A DNA stretch of 64,000 nt from Sphingomonas sp. PsM26 (GCA_030433805.1 JARUXA010000012.1:62001-126000), one strand, 5' to 3'; positions 1-9,090 are shown, counted from the first letter of the stretch. Notes: a model not told the origin generated them from the letters alone. Numbers and translations: made by a program.

Positions 1-762
1 CGTCGGCTTTGCCTGCGCTATCCTCAAGCGCGGCTGCGGGTTCGTGCAAATCCCGACGACGCTGCTCGCGCAGGTCGATTCGTCGGTCGGCGGCAAGACC
101 GCGATCAACAGCCGCGCGGGCAAGAATCTGATCGGCGCGTTCCACCAGCCCGCTTTGGTGCTGATCGACCCGCAAGTGCTCGACACGCTGCCGCTGCGGC
201 AAGTCCGCGCGGGCTATGCCGAGGTCGTCAAATACGGGCTGATCGACGATCCCGAATTCTTTGACTGGTGCGAGGCGAACGCGGCCGCACTGCTCGCGGG
301 CGATCCACATGCGCGGGCTTATGCAATCGCGCATTCGGTCGGTGCCAAGGCGCGGATCGTCGCCGAGGACGAACGCGAGACGACCGGCAAGCGCGCGTTG
401 CTCAACCTTGGCCACACCTTCGGCCATGCGCTGGAAGCTGAAGCGGGCTTCTCGGATCGGCTGCTCCACGGCGAAGGCGTTGCGGCGGGGATGGCGCTCG
501 CGTTCCGTTATTCCACCACGCACGGTCTCGCCCCGGCGGCGGACGCCGAGCGCGTGGCGGCGCATCTGCGCGCGATCGGGCTACCCGACGGCGTGGCGGC
601 GGCAGGCATTTCGGCGAGCGCCGACGTGCTGGTCGATCACATGCTCCACGACAAGAAGATGGACGCGGGCACGCTCCCCTTCCTGCTCGCGCGCGGGATC
701 GGGCGGACGTTCCTCGACAAGTCGGTCGATCTCGCGGACGTCCGCGCGTTCCTGGCGGCCTG

Positions 763-763
<1 letters not shown>
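1..763 (+). CDS. aroB: 3-dehydroquinate synthase, C-terminal part (5' end outside window)
   Basis: This gene converts DAHP to 3-dehydroquinate in the shikimate pathway; it is a cytosolic NAD- and metal-dependent enzyme. The reading frame is open from base 2 and already inside the protein. The visible part carries the family signature around [18 protein letters not shown], the NLIGAFHQP segment, and the metal-binding region with [12 protein letters not shown] and [10 protein letters not shown]. About the last 250 residues are present, so the upstream third (NAD-binding part) lies outside the window. The stop codon TGA at 761-763 overlaps the ATG of the next small gene, suggesting translational coupling. 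Confidence 0.97.
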
Positions 764-906
<143 letters not shown>

Positions 907-923
907 TTTCCATCCCCTAACGG

Positions 924-1030
924 GCTTCCCCGGCGAAGGCCGGGGCCCAGTAGAGATGGCCGAGGTAACGAAGCGCAGTTCCCGGTTGACGCCCGTTCCG
1001 CAACTGGGCCCCGGCCTTCGCCGGGGAAGC
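924..1030. repeat. REPIN-like inverted repeat, family A, copy 1
   Basis: Two perfect 28-bp inverted arms (924-951 and 1003-1030, beginning GCTTCCCCGGCGAAGGCC) flank a 51-bp spacer. The same arms with the same spacer length but different spacer sequence recur at 35687, 39739 and 55867. The element fills most of the gap between the DUF2256 gene and the convergent DUF423 gene. Confidence 0.9.
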
Positions 1031-1048
1031 GAAGGTTAGGAGGGGCCG

Positions 1049-1387
1049 TCACACCCCCGCGCGCAACGCCCCCCACGCCAGCCACAACCACCCCGCGATC
1101 AGCAGAGCACCGCCAATCGGCGTAATCGCGCCCAGCCAGCGCGGCAGGCCCAGCGCCATCAGATACAGCGTCGTGGCGAAAATCACCCCGCCGATCACGA
1201 ACAGCCACGCCGACCCCCGCGCCCCCATTTGCAGCGCAACCAGCGCCGCGACCGCGTGGATCATCTGATAATGCGCGCCCGTCGTCAGCCACTTGGCCGA
1301 ATCACCGGTCGCGCCATGCGCGCCGAACGCGCCTGCCCCCACCGCCATCGCGCCGCACAGCGCCGCCAGCATCGCCAGAAGATTCAT
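1049..1387 (-). CDS. DUF423 family small membrane protein (YgdD-like)
   Basis: A 112-residue protein that is mostly four hydrophobic segments. It starts with MNLLAMLAALCGAMAVGAGAF followed by GAHG, which is characteristic of the DUF423/YgdD family of inner-membrane proteins of unknown function. Its start codon overlaps the stop of the upstream antiporter gene (ATGA, 1384-1387), so it is the last gene of a minus-strand operon that runs from the Fe-S scaffold gene through the antiporter. Confidence 0.9.
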   Translation of the reverse strand: MNLLAMLAALCGAMAVGAGAFGAHGATGDSAKWLTTGAHYQMIHAVAALVALQMGARGSAWLFVIGGVIFATTLYLMALGLPRWLGAITPIGGALLIAGWLWLAWGALRAGV

Positions 1388-3144
1388 CCGCCCAACGCCT
1401 CGCTCGGTCCCTCGCGCGAGACCTGGGTTATGATCCGGTCGCGGGCGACGCGAATGTCCCCCGCCTCGACTTGCGCCTTCAACCGCTCGCGGTCCTCGCG
1501 GCGATAGCGATCCTCGCTGCGATCGATCTCGGCCTGGTCGACGCCGACCTTAAGCAACGCAAGCCGCGCCATCCGCACCGCCGATTCGAGAACCTCGCGC
1601 ACGATGCCATCGGCCGGCGCGCCCTTGAGCTTGATCACCGCGCGCCGATCATAAGCACGCACGAAGATCGCCGCGTCGGGGAACGACGCATGCACGCCCT
1701 CGACCAGCTCCGCCGACAGTTGATCGCCATCGATGCAGAACATGATGAGTTCGGCCTCGCTTGCACCCGCCTGCCGCAACAGGTCCATCCGCGTGCCGTC
1801 ACCATAATAGACCTTCGCGCCGAACTCGCCCGCGATGTCGATCATCTCGATATCGTTGTCGATCAGCGTCACAGGAATCCCCTGCGCGATCAGCATCTGC
1901 GCAACCGTCTGGCCGAACCGCCCGTAACCGACGATCAGCGCGTTCGCGCCGTCCGCCTGCGGGCCGTCGCGGTCACCGGTCTGGACCGGTTCCTCGCGGA
2001 TGCGGCGCGTCATCGACATGAGGAACGGCGTGGTCGCCATCGACAGGGTCACGATCGCGCCGAACAGGCTCGCCGCCTCGGGCGCAATCAGCAGCGCCTT
2101 CTGCGCCTGCGCGAACAGCACGAAACCGAATTCGCCGCCCTGGCTGAGCAACAATCCGAGCGCGAGCGCCGACCGCCAGGTCATGCGGAACAGCATCCCG
2201 ATCCCGAAGATGATGATCGCCTTGGTCGCGATCAGCGCAAGCGCCATGCCGATGACGAAGAACGGCCGCTCGGCGATCGCGTGCAGATCGAGCATCATGC
2301 CGACCGCCAGGAAGAACAGCCCGAGCAGGATCGAGCGGAACGGCTCGACATCGGCTTCTAGCTCGTGCCGGTACGGGCTGTCCGCGAGCATCACGCCCGC
2401 GACGAACGCGCCGAGCGCGGTCGACAGGCCAAGCGCCTCCATGATCGCCGCCGAGGCCACCACGGTGAACAGGCCGGCGAACACGAACATCTCGCGCTCG
2501 CCGAGATTGCCGATGATCCGGAAGAACGGTCGCAGCAGGAAACGCCCCGCCAGCACCAGCCCGGCAACCGCGGCAACGGTGTAGAGAAACAGCAGCCATC
2601 CCGGCGGCGCGTTCGCATCCGCCGGGTTGCGCGACAGCACCGCGACGATCGTGATTAGCGGGACGATCGACAGATCCTGGAACAGCAGGATCGAAAACGC
2701 GCGCTCGCCGAACGGGGTGCGCATCCGCCCCGCGGATTGCAGCATCGGGAGCACCTGCGCGGTCGACGACAGCGCGAGCGGCAAACCGAGCACCAGCGCT
2801 GCCGCACCCGAGAAGTGCGTTGCGATCCAGACGACCACGGTTACGGCAAGGCCGCAGCCGACGACCTGCATCAGTCCGAGCCCGAAGATCTCCTTCTTGA
2901 GCGCCCACAGTCGCGTGGGATTGAGTTCCAGCCCGACGATGAACAGCAGCAGCGTGATGCCGAGTTCAGCGACACCGATCTTGGACTGCGCATTGCCGAC
3001 GAGGTGAAGCACCTGCGGCCCCGCCACGGCACCGGCGACCAGGAAACCCAGCGTCGCGCCAAGTCCGAGGCGACGGAAGATGAGAACGAAAACGAGAGCG
3101 AAACCGCCGAGGACGACACCGTCGAACAGCAGCGATTCGCTCAT
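1384..3144 (-). CDS. Monovalent cation:proton antiporter-2 (KefB/KefC-type) with TrkA-N domain
   Basis: A 586-residue inner-membrane transporter. The N-terminal 380 residues or so are a CPA2-type exchanger domain with about a dozen hydrophobic helices. Around residue 400 comes a Rossmann TrkA-N/RCK domain with the NAD-binding motif NALIVGYGRFGQTV and an acidic end of strand 2 (LIDND). By family it exchanges K+ or Na+ for H+ and is gated by nucleotides or glutathione adducts; the exact ion is not readable. The open frame continues upstream, but the start at 3144 (MSESLLF) is chosen because it gives a 4-base overlap with the stop of the upstream gene and a normal first helix. Confidence 0.92.
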   Translation of the reverse strand: MSESLLFDGVVLGGFALVFVLIFRRLGLGATLGFLVAGAVAGPQVLHLVGNAQSKIGVAELGITLLLFIVGLELNPTRLWALKKEIFGLGLMQVVGCGLAVTVVVWIATHFSGAAALVLGLPLALSSTAQVLPMLQSAGRMRTPFGERAFSILLFQDLSIVPLITIVAVLSRNPADANAPPGWLLFLYTVAAVAGLVLAGRFLLRPFFRIIGNLGEREMFVFAGLFTVVASAAIMEALGLSTALGAFVAGVMLADSPYRHELEADVEPFRSILLGLFFLAVGMMLDLHAIAERPFFVIGMALALIATKAIIIFGIGMLFRMTWRSALALGLLLSQGGEFGFVLFAQAQKALLIAPEAASLFGAIVTLSMATTPFLMSMTRRIREEPVQTGDRDGPQADGANALIVGYGRFGQTVAQMLIAQGIPVTLIDNDIEMIDIAGEFGAKVYYGDGTRMDLLRQAGASEAELIMFCIDGDQLSAELVEGVHASFPDAAIFVRAYDRRAVIKLKGAPADGIVREVLESAVRMARLALLKVGVDQAEIDRSEDRYRREDRERLKAQVEAGDIRVARDRIITQVSREGPSEALGG

Positions 3145-3575
3145 GCCGGCGCCTTTGCGGCGGCTGCGTGCGCCGCCTCCGCGGCCGCCTCGAACGCGAG
3201 CCGGATCGAGGCGTGGCGCGCGCTGTGTGGCAAGGCCGGGGTCAGCACGTCGACCCCGGGCCATTCGGGCACCGGCCCCTCGCCCGCGAGCCATGCCGCG
3301 ACCGCATCGCGCGCCGTCGCGAGCTCCTCCGCCGATTTGCCGATTACGGTTGCCCCCATGAGCGATGCGGACGCCTGCCCCAGCGCGCATGCGCGCACGA
3401 GCATCCCGAGCTCTGAAACGCGCCCCTCGGCATCGACCGCGACGTCGACCGTCACGCGGCTGCCGCAGATCGGCGATCGCTTCTCCGCGCTCCCCATTGG
3501 ATCGGGCAGACGCGCATGATTGGGGATGGACGCGGCGAGGCGCAGGATCTCGGTATTGTAGAGCGGGGCGTTCAT
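3141..3575 (-). CDS. Iron-sulfur cluster assembly scaffold protein (IscU/NifU-N-like)
   Basis: A 144-residue protein resembling the NifU N-terminal/IscU fold: MNAPLYNTEILRLAASIPN at the start, RSPICGSRVTVDV and LVRACALGQASAS in the middle. Two of the three canonical cluster-ligand cysteines are visible; where the third normally stands (near RHASIRL) there is serine, so this may be a divergent paralogue rather than a true housekeeping IscU. It sits 27 bases after cvpA and overlaps the antiporter gene by 4 bases. Confidence 0.8.
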   Translation of the reverse strand: MNAPLYNTEILRLAASIPNHARLPDPMGSAEKRSPICGSRVTVDVAVDAEGRVSELGMLVRACALGQASASLMGATVIGKSAEELATARDAVAAWLAGEGPVPEWPGVDVLTPALPHSARHASIRLAFEAAAEAAHAAAAKAPA

Positions 3576-3602
3576 GCCCCTTATGTAGGCAGCCCAATCG
3601 TC

Positions 3603-4178
3603 TCAGTCACCCCGTTTGGGATCTTTGATCGGTTGCGCGGGCGTGGTCTTGCCAAGCGTCGGTTCGAACAGCGGCAGGCCCTTGCGCCGCCGGTCGACGA
3701 AATCCGCGATCCCTGCGCTGGTGACGTTGAGCAAAGGATAGACGCGCGCCGACTTGAGCCAGATTGGTCGCTGGGTCGGGCCGCCGCCCATCGTGTCGGT
3801 GACCAGCACGACCAGCAAAAAGCCGAGGCTTACGAGAATCAGCCCCTTGAGCGCGCCGAAACCAAACCCCAGTGCCCGGTCGATCGGGCCGATGACCGAA
3901 TCGCGAGTCCGCGCACCGACCGCATTGGCGATCATCCGCCCGACGAAATAGGTCCCCCCCGCCAGCAGCGCGAACGCCAGCACCGCCGCGCCCGCGGTGG
4001 TCCCGACCACGCCGGTCAGCGCGTGGGTCAAGGGCACGTGGAACAGCTTGAGCGCAAAGACGATCGCGACCCAGGCGAACAGCGACAGGAATTCGGTGAC
4101 GAACCCGCGCGCCACGCCAAGCATGGCCGCGCCGCCGACGGCGATAAGGACGATGATGTCGAGCGCGGTAAGGTTCAT
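3603..4178 (-). CDS. cvpA: CvpA family membrane protein
   Basis: A 191-residue protein with about four transmembrane helices in its first 120 residues (MNLTALDIIVLIAVGGAA, then GARGFVTEF-like VARGFVTEFLSLF) and a polar C-terminal tail. This matches the CvpA (colicin V production) family, inner-membrane proteins involved in envelope homeostasis. It lies between radA and the Fe-S scaffold gene on the same strand. Confidence 0.9.
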   Translation of the reverse strand: MNLTALDIIVLIAVGGAAMLGVARGFVTEFLSLFAWVAIVFALKLFHVPLTHALTGVVGTTAGAAVLAFALLAGGTYFVGRMIANAVGARTRDSVIGPIDRALGFGFGALKGLILVSLGFLLVVLVTDTMGGGPTQRPIWLKSARVYPLLNVTSAGIADFVDRRRKGLPLFEPTLGKTTPAQPIKDPKRGD

Positions 4179-4304
4179 GCCCTTGCTCTATCCGGACCGG
4201 GCCGGGGGAGTCGAGGGCGTTGCGGCCGGGGAGGCAGGCTCGTCGCTCGTAAGGGTGCGACGTGGTCCCCCCTCTCCGTTTGTTTCGAGGCACGTGCAAC
4301 ATGC

Positions 4305-4414
4305 AAGCCCCTCCCCTTCAGGGAAGGGGTTGGGGGTGGGGAACGCCTCGCAGAGACCTCGGCCGAACGCGCGGCACGGCCCCACCCCAACCCCTCCCCT
4401 GAAGGGGACGGGCT
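4305..4414. repeat. GC-rich inverted repeat, family C, copy 1
   Basis: A left arm rich in CCCCTCCCCTTCAGGGAAGG is followed about 35 bases later by a right arm with CCCCAACCCCTCCCCTGAAG, so the two can pair. It fills most of the 264-base gap between radA and cvpA, which are on the same strand. Related sequence occurs as a cluster at 34184-34390. Confidence 0.75.
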
Positions 4415-4442
4415 AAGGGGAGTCATACCCGCGAGTGCCCCG

Positions 4443-5816
4443 CTACTTCCCCAGCATATGCCCGACGAAGTCGGCAAGCGTCCGAAACCCGGTCAGCTTC
4501 AGACCGCTCTTGTCGTCGGTGATGGCGGACGGGAGCAACGCGCGCTCGAACCCGAGCTTGCCCGCTTCCTTCAACCGGAGCGGCGCGTGTGCGACCGGGC
4601 GGATCTCGCCCGACAAAGCGATCTCGCCGAACGCCACCGCATCGACCGGGACCGGCCGTTCGCTCAGCGCCGAAACCAGCGCCGCCGCCACCGCGAGATC
4701 CGCCGCGGGATCCTGCACTTTATAGCCGCCAGCGATGTTGAGATAGACCTCGCACGCCGAGAAGCTGAGGCCGCAGCGCGCCTCGAGCACCGCGAGGATC
4801 ATCGCCATCCGGCCGCTGTCCCACCCGACCACCGCGCGCCGCGGCGTCGCGCCGCTCGCGAGGCGGACGACCAGCGCCTGGATTTCCACGAGGACCGGCC
4901 GCGTGCCCTCCAGCGCGGGGAAGACGGTGGTGCCCGTCACCCCCTCTTCACGCTGGGTCAGGAACAAGGCGGAAGGGTTGGCGATTTCGGTCAGCCCTTC
5001 GGCGACCATCGCGAACACGCCGATCTCGTCGGTTCCGCCGAAGCGGTTCTTGATCGCGCGGAGGATGCGATATTGATGGCTGCGCTCGCCCTCGAAGCTC
5101 AGCACCGTGTCGACCATATGTTCGAGCACGCGCGGGCCCGCGATGCTGCCGTCCTTGGTGACATGCCCGACCAGCACCACCGCGGTGCCGCGTTCCTTGG
5201 CGAAGCGGATCAGTTCCTGTGCCGAGGCGCGGACCTGGCTGACGGTGCCCGGTGCGCCTTCGATCAGGTCGGAATGCATCGTCTGAATCGAATCGATCAC
5301 GAGCAACGCGGGCGGGGTCGCCTGCGACAGCGTCGTCAGGATATCGCGCACCGACGTCGCCGCCGCGAGCATCACCGGCGCACTGCCAAGCCCAAGCCGC
5401 CGCGCGCGCAGACGCACCTGATCCGCGGCTTCCTCGCCCGAGACATAGGCGACAGGCAATCCCGCCATCGCCATCTTGGCGGCGGCCTGCAGCAGCAGCG
5501 TCGACTTGCCGATCCCCGGATCGCCGCCGATCAGCGTCGCCGACCCCTCGACGAACCCACCACCCAGCGCGCGGTCGAGTTCCGCGATCCCCGACTGCAT
5601 CCGTTCGGGGAGCGTGATCTCGGCGTCCAGCCCGACCAGCTGGATCGATCGGCCACCCCCCATCAGATTGTGCTTGGCCTGGAACGGCGTGACGTTGGCG
5701 CCCGCCGTATCCTCGACCATCGTGTTCCACTCGGAACAATCGCCGCACTGTCCGGCCCAGCGATGCGAGACCGAGCCGCAGGATTGGCAGACATAGCGCT
5801 TCTGGGGTTTTGCCAT
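4443..5816 (-). CDS. radA: DNA repair protein RadA
   Basis: A 457-residue RecA-like ATPase that helps process recombination intermediates. In order: N-terminal four-cysteine zinc finger (CQSCGSVSHRWAGQCGDC, residues 15-32), Walker A GGDPGIGKSTLL near residue 98, the RadA-specific KNRFGGTDEIG motif near 257, and a C-terminal Lon-protease-like domain. Length and order match the family. First gene of the radA-cvpA-scaffold-antiporter-DUF423 run. Confidence 0.97.
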   Translation of the reverse strand: MAKPQKRYVCQSCGSVSHRWAGQCGDCSEWNTMVEDTAGANVTPFQAKHNLMGGGRSIQLVGLDAEITLPERMQSGIAELDRALGGGFVEGSATLIGGDPGIGKSTLLLQAAAKMAMAGLPVAYVSGEEAADQVRLRARRLGLGSAPVMLAAATSVRDILTTLSQATPPALLVIDSIQTMHSDLIEGAPGTVSQVRASAQELIRFAKERGTAVVLVGHVTKDGSIAGPRVLEHMVDTVLSFEGERSHQYRILRAIKNRFGGTDEIGVFAMVAEGLTEIANPSALFLTQREEGVTGTTVFPALEGTRPVLVEIQALVVRLASGATPRRAVVGWDSGRMAMILAVLEARCGLSFSACEVYLNIAGGYKVQDPAADLAVAAALVSALSERPVPVDAVAFGEIALSGEIRPVAHAPLRLKEAGKLGFERALLPSAITDDKSGLKLTGFRTLADFVGHMLGK

Positions 5817-5978
5817 CGGGACAGCCTAGCCCAACTGGAACGTTAAGGGAACAGGGCTTGTCGACGAACGGAAGCGTCGGCCAGACGCGATAACATGGGT
5901 CAGTATAGTACTGACCATCAAATTAACGAAACGTTCGGCTTTCGCGGCAATTCTAGGGGCGTTCAACGGAGTTCCCTC

Positions 5979-6395
5979 ATGCAGCGTATCCTCTACATCA
6001 GCACCGCCCGCGACGGCTTCGACGAGGCTGCGCTGGACGGTATCCTGCGGAGCTCGCGCCGGAACAATGCCGCCGTCGGGGTAACCGGATTGCTGGTCGT
6101 CGGTGGACGCCGATTCCTGCAAGTGCTCGAGGGTCCGGAAGAAGCAGTCGCGAGCGTGTTCGAGCGAATCTCGCGCGATCCACGGCATTTCGCGGTCGTC
6201 CGACTGTCGAACAAGACGATCGAGACACGGGCGTTCGGTGAATGGGCGATGGGGTATCGTTCCGCACGGGTGGTCGACCGCAACGGACAGAAGCGCGATT
6301 TGCGAGCGATCGTCGAGCAACTGGTCGCGCCGATCGGCGACCCCATGCTGCGCGCGGAATTCACCGAGTTCGCGACGCTGCACGCGGCAGCCTGA
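5979..6395 (+). CDS. BLUF domain blue-light sensor protein
   Basis: A 138-residue stand-alone BLUF (FAD-binding photoreceptor) protein. Using the start at 5979, Tyr6 (ILYIS), Asn30 (NNAAVGVTGLL), Gln48 (RFLQVLEG) and Trp89 (EWAMGY) fall at exactly the spacing of the Tyr, Asn, Gln and Trp of the photocycle in AppA-type BLUF domains, so it should be photoactive if it binds flavin. There is no output domain; short BLUF proteins act through partners. The open frame extends upstream to 5895, but the ATG at 5979 begins right at the first beta strand. The next gene downstream on the same strand encodes a lone GAF domain. Confidence 0.93.
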   Translation: MQRILYISTARDGFDEAALDGILRSSRRNNAAVGVTGLLVVGGRRFLQVLEGPEEAVASVFERISRDPRHFAVVRLSNKTIETRAFGEWAMGYRSARVVDRNGQKRDLRAIVEQLVAPIGDPMLRAEFTEFATLHAAA

Positions 6396-6483
6396 TATCC
6401 CCGCATCAGCGAATTTCCCCTGCGCACAGTGTAGCTTGCCCGTCTCGCCAGACGCGGTATAGATGCGCCTGGGGAACATTCCG

Positions 6484-6963
6484 ATGCAGAGTATAGCTAC
6501 AGGTTGCGTTACTCTGGCCGGGAACCCGCGCGTTGCCGAAATTCTTGCGCGCGTCTGCGATCTTACCGGAATGGGATTTGCCGCGGTCGCACAGCTCACA
6601 GAGCAGACGTGGACGGCGTGTCATGTGCTCGATCAGATCGAGTTCGGGCTAGATCCGGGTGACGAACTCGATTTGAAGACGACAATCTGCAACGAGATCC
6701 GCGAACATGGGCAACCGGTCGTGATCGATAGCGTGTCGGGAGACGCCTATTGGCGGACCCATCCGACACCTATCCTCTACGGTTTCGAAAGTTACATTTC
6801 GCTGCCGATAACTTTGTCCGATGGCCGGTTTTTCGGAACGCTCTGCGCGATCGATCCTGGCCCCGCCAAGATCGACATGCCCGAACTGATCGCAACGATC
6901 CGCGGGTTTGCCGTGGAGATCGCCGCGATCCTGGATGCGCCCTTGCGCGACAGCATCGGCTAA
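6484..6963 (+). CDS. Stand-alone GAF domain protein
   Basis: About 159 residues containing a single GAF domain: PRVAEILARVCDLTGMGFAA at the start, a central NEIREHGQPVVIDSV segment, and YGFESYISLPITLSDGRFFG then LCAIDP at the end. The last elements are typical of GAF modules that sit in front of histidine kinases, yet no kinase or cyclase follows. An alternative ATG exists at 6463; 6484 is preferred because GGGGAA lies at a suitable distance. Its stop overlaps by 4 bases the stop of the convergent GST gene. The ligand is unknown. Confidence 0.85.
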   Translation: MQSIATGCVTLAGNPRVAEILARVCDLTGMGFAAVAQLTEQTWTACHVLDQIEFGLDPGDELDLKTTICNEIREHGQPVVIDSVSGDAYWRTHPTPILYGFESYISLPITLSDGRFFGTLCAIDPGPAKIDMPELIATIRGFAVEIAAILDAPLRDSIG

Positions 6964-7664
6964 CCGCGCGCGGGAATCTCCAACCCGCGCTGGACCGCCG
7001 GACGGGCAAGGCCCCGATCGAGCCAGGCCCGCACATTGCCGAAGGCGTCGAACCCGACCAGATCGCCCGCGCCGTAGAAATCGACGAGTGCGCGAACCCA
7101 GCCGATCATCGCAATATCGGCGATCGTATAGCTGTCCCCCAGGAACCACTGTTTCCCCGCCAGCGCCGCGTCCATCACGCCGAGCAACCGCTTCGCCTCC
7201 GCGACGTATCGGTCGCGTGGACGCTTGTCCTCGTAATCCTTGCCCGCAAACTTCACGAAGAAACCGAGCTGCCCGAACATCGGGCCGACCCCGCCCATCT
7301 GGAACATCACCCACTGGATCGCCTGAAGCCGCTCGGCCGGATCCGCGGGCAGGAACTTGCCCGTCTTCTCGGCGAGATACAGCAGGATCGCGCCGGATTC
7401 GAACAACCCGAACGGAACGCCGCCGGGACCGTCCGGATCGATGATCGCGGGGATCTTGCCATTCGGGTTGAGTGAAACGAACGCAGACGACTTCTGATCG
7501 TCGTTCGCAAAGTCGATCAGATGCGGCTCATAAGCGAGGCCGGTTTCCTCCAGCATGATCGAGACTTTCACGCCGTTGGGGGTCGGCAGCGAATACAGTT
7601 GCAGCCGGTCGGGATGCGCCGCTGGCCAACGCTGCGTGATCGGAAAACGCGAAAGATCGACCAT
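6960..7664 (-). CDS. Glutathione S-transferase family protein (YghU/Ure2p-like)
   Basis: A 234-residue cytosolic protein. The N-terminal thioredoxin-fold half contains LYSLPTPNGVKVSIMLEE, LNPNGKIPAIID and the family cis-proline and Glu-Ser region (GLFESGAILLYLAEKTGKF); the C-terminal helical half follows. The TPNG(V)K signature is typical of the nu-class (YghU/YfcG) disulfide-bond reductases. The start at 7664 (MVDLSRFPIT) is chosen over the longer frame because the extra N-terminus is unlike the family. Confidence 0.93.
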   Translation of the reverse strand: MVDLSRFPITQRWPAAHPDRLQLYSLPTPNGVKVSIMLEETGLAYEPHLIDFANDDQKSSAFVSLNPNGKIPAIIDPDGPGGVPFGLFESGAILLYLAEKTGKFLPADPAERLQAIQWVMFQMGGVGPMFGQLGFFVKFAGKDYEDKRPRDRYVAEAKRLLGVMDAALAGKQWFLGDSYTIADIAMIGWVRALVDFYGAGDLVGFDAFGNVRAWLDRGLARPAVQRGLEIPARG

Positions 7665-7738
7665 GGCGGGACTCCTGAGAAAATGGCGGCACCGAGGGAG
7701 ATAGTCATCCCCCCTGCGCTTCGCTATGGCCCCTGCCA

Positions 7739-8890
7739 ATGGACGCATCCGATCTCCGCGTGGCCCTGTTCAGCGGCAACTATAATTATACGCGCGATGG
7801 TGCGAATCAGGCGTTGAACCTGCTTGTCGGGCATCTGCTGCAACAAGGCGCACAGGTACGCGTCTATGCGCCGACGAGCCGACGCCCAGCGTTCGCGCCG
7901 ACCGGCGATCTGGTCAGCGCGCCGTCCTTCAAATTTCCGGGACGCGCCGAATACAAGGTGTCGCTTGGACTCAACGCGCAATTGCGGGCCGACCTAAAAG
8001 CGTTCGCCCCCAATCTCATCCACGTCTCCGCCCCCGACGTCCTGGGCCACAGCGCGGTTAAGTACGGAGAAGACCACGGCATTCCGGTCGTCGCATCCTA
8101 CCATACCCGCTTCGAGACCTACATGAGCTATTACGGGCTCGGCTTTCTGGTCCGCACGCTGGTCCGGCTCCAGGCCAAATTCTACTCGCGGGTCGACGAA
8201 GTCCTCGCACCGAGCCAGATGATGGGCGAGATCCTGCGCGAATGGGGCGTGCCGACCCCCGTCAGCCGCTGGTCGCGCGGGGTCAATCATGATCGCTTCA
8301 GCCCCGCGCGGCGCGATCTAGAGTGGCGTCGCAGCCTCGGCATCGCGGATGATGAGATCGCGGTCGGGTTCCTCGGCCGGCTGGTCAAGGAAAAGGGCCT
8401 CGACGTGTTCGCCGACGCGATGCACGCGCTCGACCGCCGCGGGGTGCGCCACAAGACGCTGGTGATCGGCGAAGGGCCCGCGCGCGACTGGTTCGCCAAG
8501 GAAGTGCCCGACGCAGTGTTCGCCGGGTTTCAGTCGGGGGACGACCTTGGTCGTGCGGTCGCGTCGATGGACGTGTTCTTCAACCCGAGCATCACCGAGA
8601 CCTTCGGCAACGTCACGCTCGAGGCGATGGCGGCGGGCGTCCCCGTCGTCGCGGCGCGCGCCTCGGGTGCGGTCGGGCTGATCGACGACGGCGTGACCGG
8701 GTTGATCGTCCCGCCGACGGACATCCAAGGCTATGCCAATGCGCTCCAACGGTTCTGCGAGGACGACACCTTCCGCCGCGCGGCGGGCGCGGCGGGCCAT
8801 GCCAAGGCGGCGGGGTATAAGTGGGACACGATCAACCAGGCCGTGCTCGACACCTATCTGCGCGTGATCGAGCGGCGTTCTGGGCGATAG
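7739..8890 (+). CDS. Glycosyltransferase family 4 protein
   Basis: A 383-residue GT-B fold glycosyltransferase. The N-terminal acceptor domain starts LRVALFSGNYNYTRDGANQA; the C-terminal donor domain has VGFLGRLVKEKGLDVF, and the Glu-x7-Glu-like segment NPSITETFGNVTLEAMAAGVP, typical of GT4. It resembles lipid glycosyltransferases such as the mannosyl- and sulfoquinovosyl-diacylglycerol synthases (SqdX/MgtA type), so a glycolipid or exopolysaccharide role is possible; donor and acceptor cannot be read. It is divergent from the GST gene and followed by a small terminator hairpin. Confidence 0.9.
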   Translation: MDASDLRVALFSGNYNYTRDGANQALNLLVGHLLQQGAQVRVYAPTSRRPAFAPTGDLVSAPSFKFPGRAEYKVSLGLNAQLRADLKAFAPNLIHVSAPDVLGHSAVKYGEDHGIPVVASYHTRFETYMSYYGLGFLVRTLVRLQAKFYSRVDEVLAPSQMMGEILREWGVPTPVSRWSRGVNHDRFSPARRDLEWRRSLGIADDEIAVGFLGRLVKEKGLDVFADAMHALDRRGVRHKTLVIGEGPARDWFAKEVPDAVFAGFQSGDDLGRAVASMDVFFNPSITETFGNVTLEAMAAGVPVVAARASGAVGLIDDGVTGLIVPPTDIQGYANALQRFCEDDTFRRAAGAAGHAKAAGYKWDTINQAVLDTYLRVIERRSGR

Positions 8891-8910
8891 GCAGGACGGT
8901 CGGACAGCGT

Positions 8911-8931
8911 AAGGCGGCAACAGCCTTTTTT
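8911..8931 (+). terminator. Putative rho-independent terminator after the glycosyltransferase gene
   Basis: A short 5-bp stem AAGGC...GCCTT with a 7-base loop followed by a run of T, 20 bases after the stop codon. The stem is weak. Confidence 0.5.
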
Positions 8932-8936
8932 CTGGC

Positions 8937-9022
8937 GTCATGCTGAACTCGTTTCAGCATCCACCGTGCAACCGAGGCCTGCCCCAGTGGCGCGGTGGAC
9001 CCTGAAACGAGTTCAGGGTGAC
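8937..9022. repeat. Inverted repeat, family B
   Basis: Two 29-bp arms, 8937-8965 and 8994-9022, are near-complementary around the core CTGAACTCGTTTCAG, with a 28-base spacer. It lies in the gap between the convergent glycosyltransferase and DUF2218 genes. Same architecture as family A but different sequence. Confidence 0.85.
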
Positions 9023-9090
9023 GCAGGGAGTAGGGAAAGGACTCCAAACGCGAGCATCCCCACTAAACCTGCGTCCGGCCCGCGCCATTC

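Noticed and set aside
3516..5846. Long plus-strand open frame (776 codons) opposite radA and cvpA
   Set aside because: It is the antisense shadow of two clearly recognisable genes; very high GC leaves few stop codons. The translation is Arg/His/Asp-rich with no domain.
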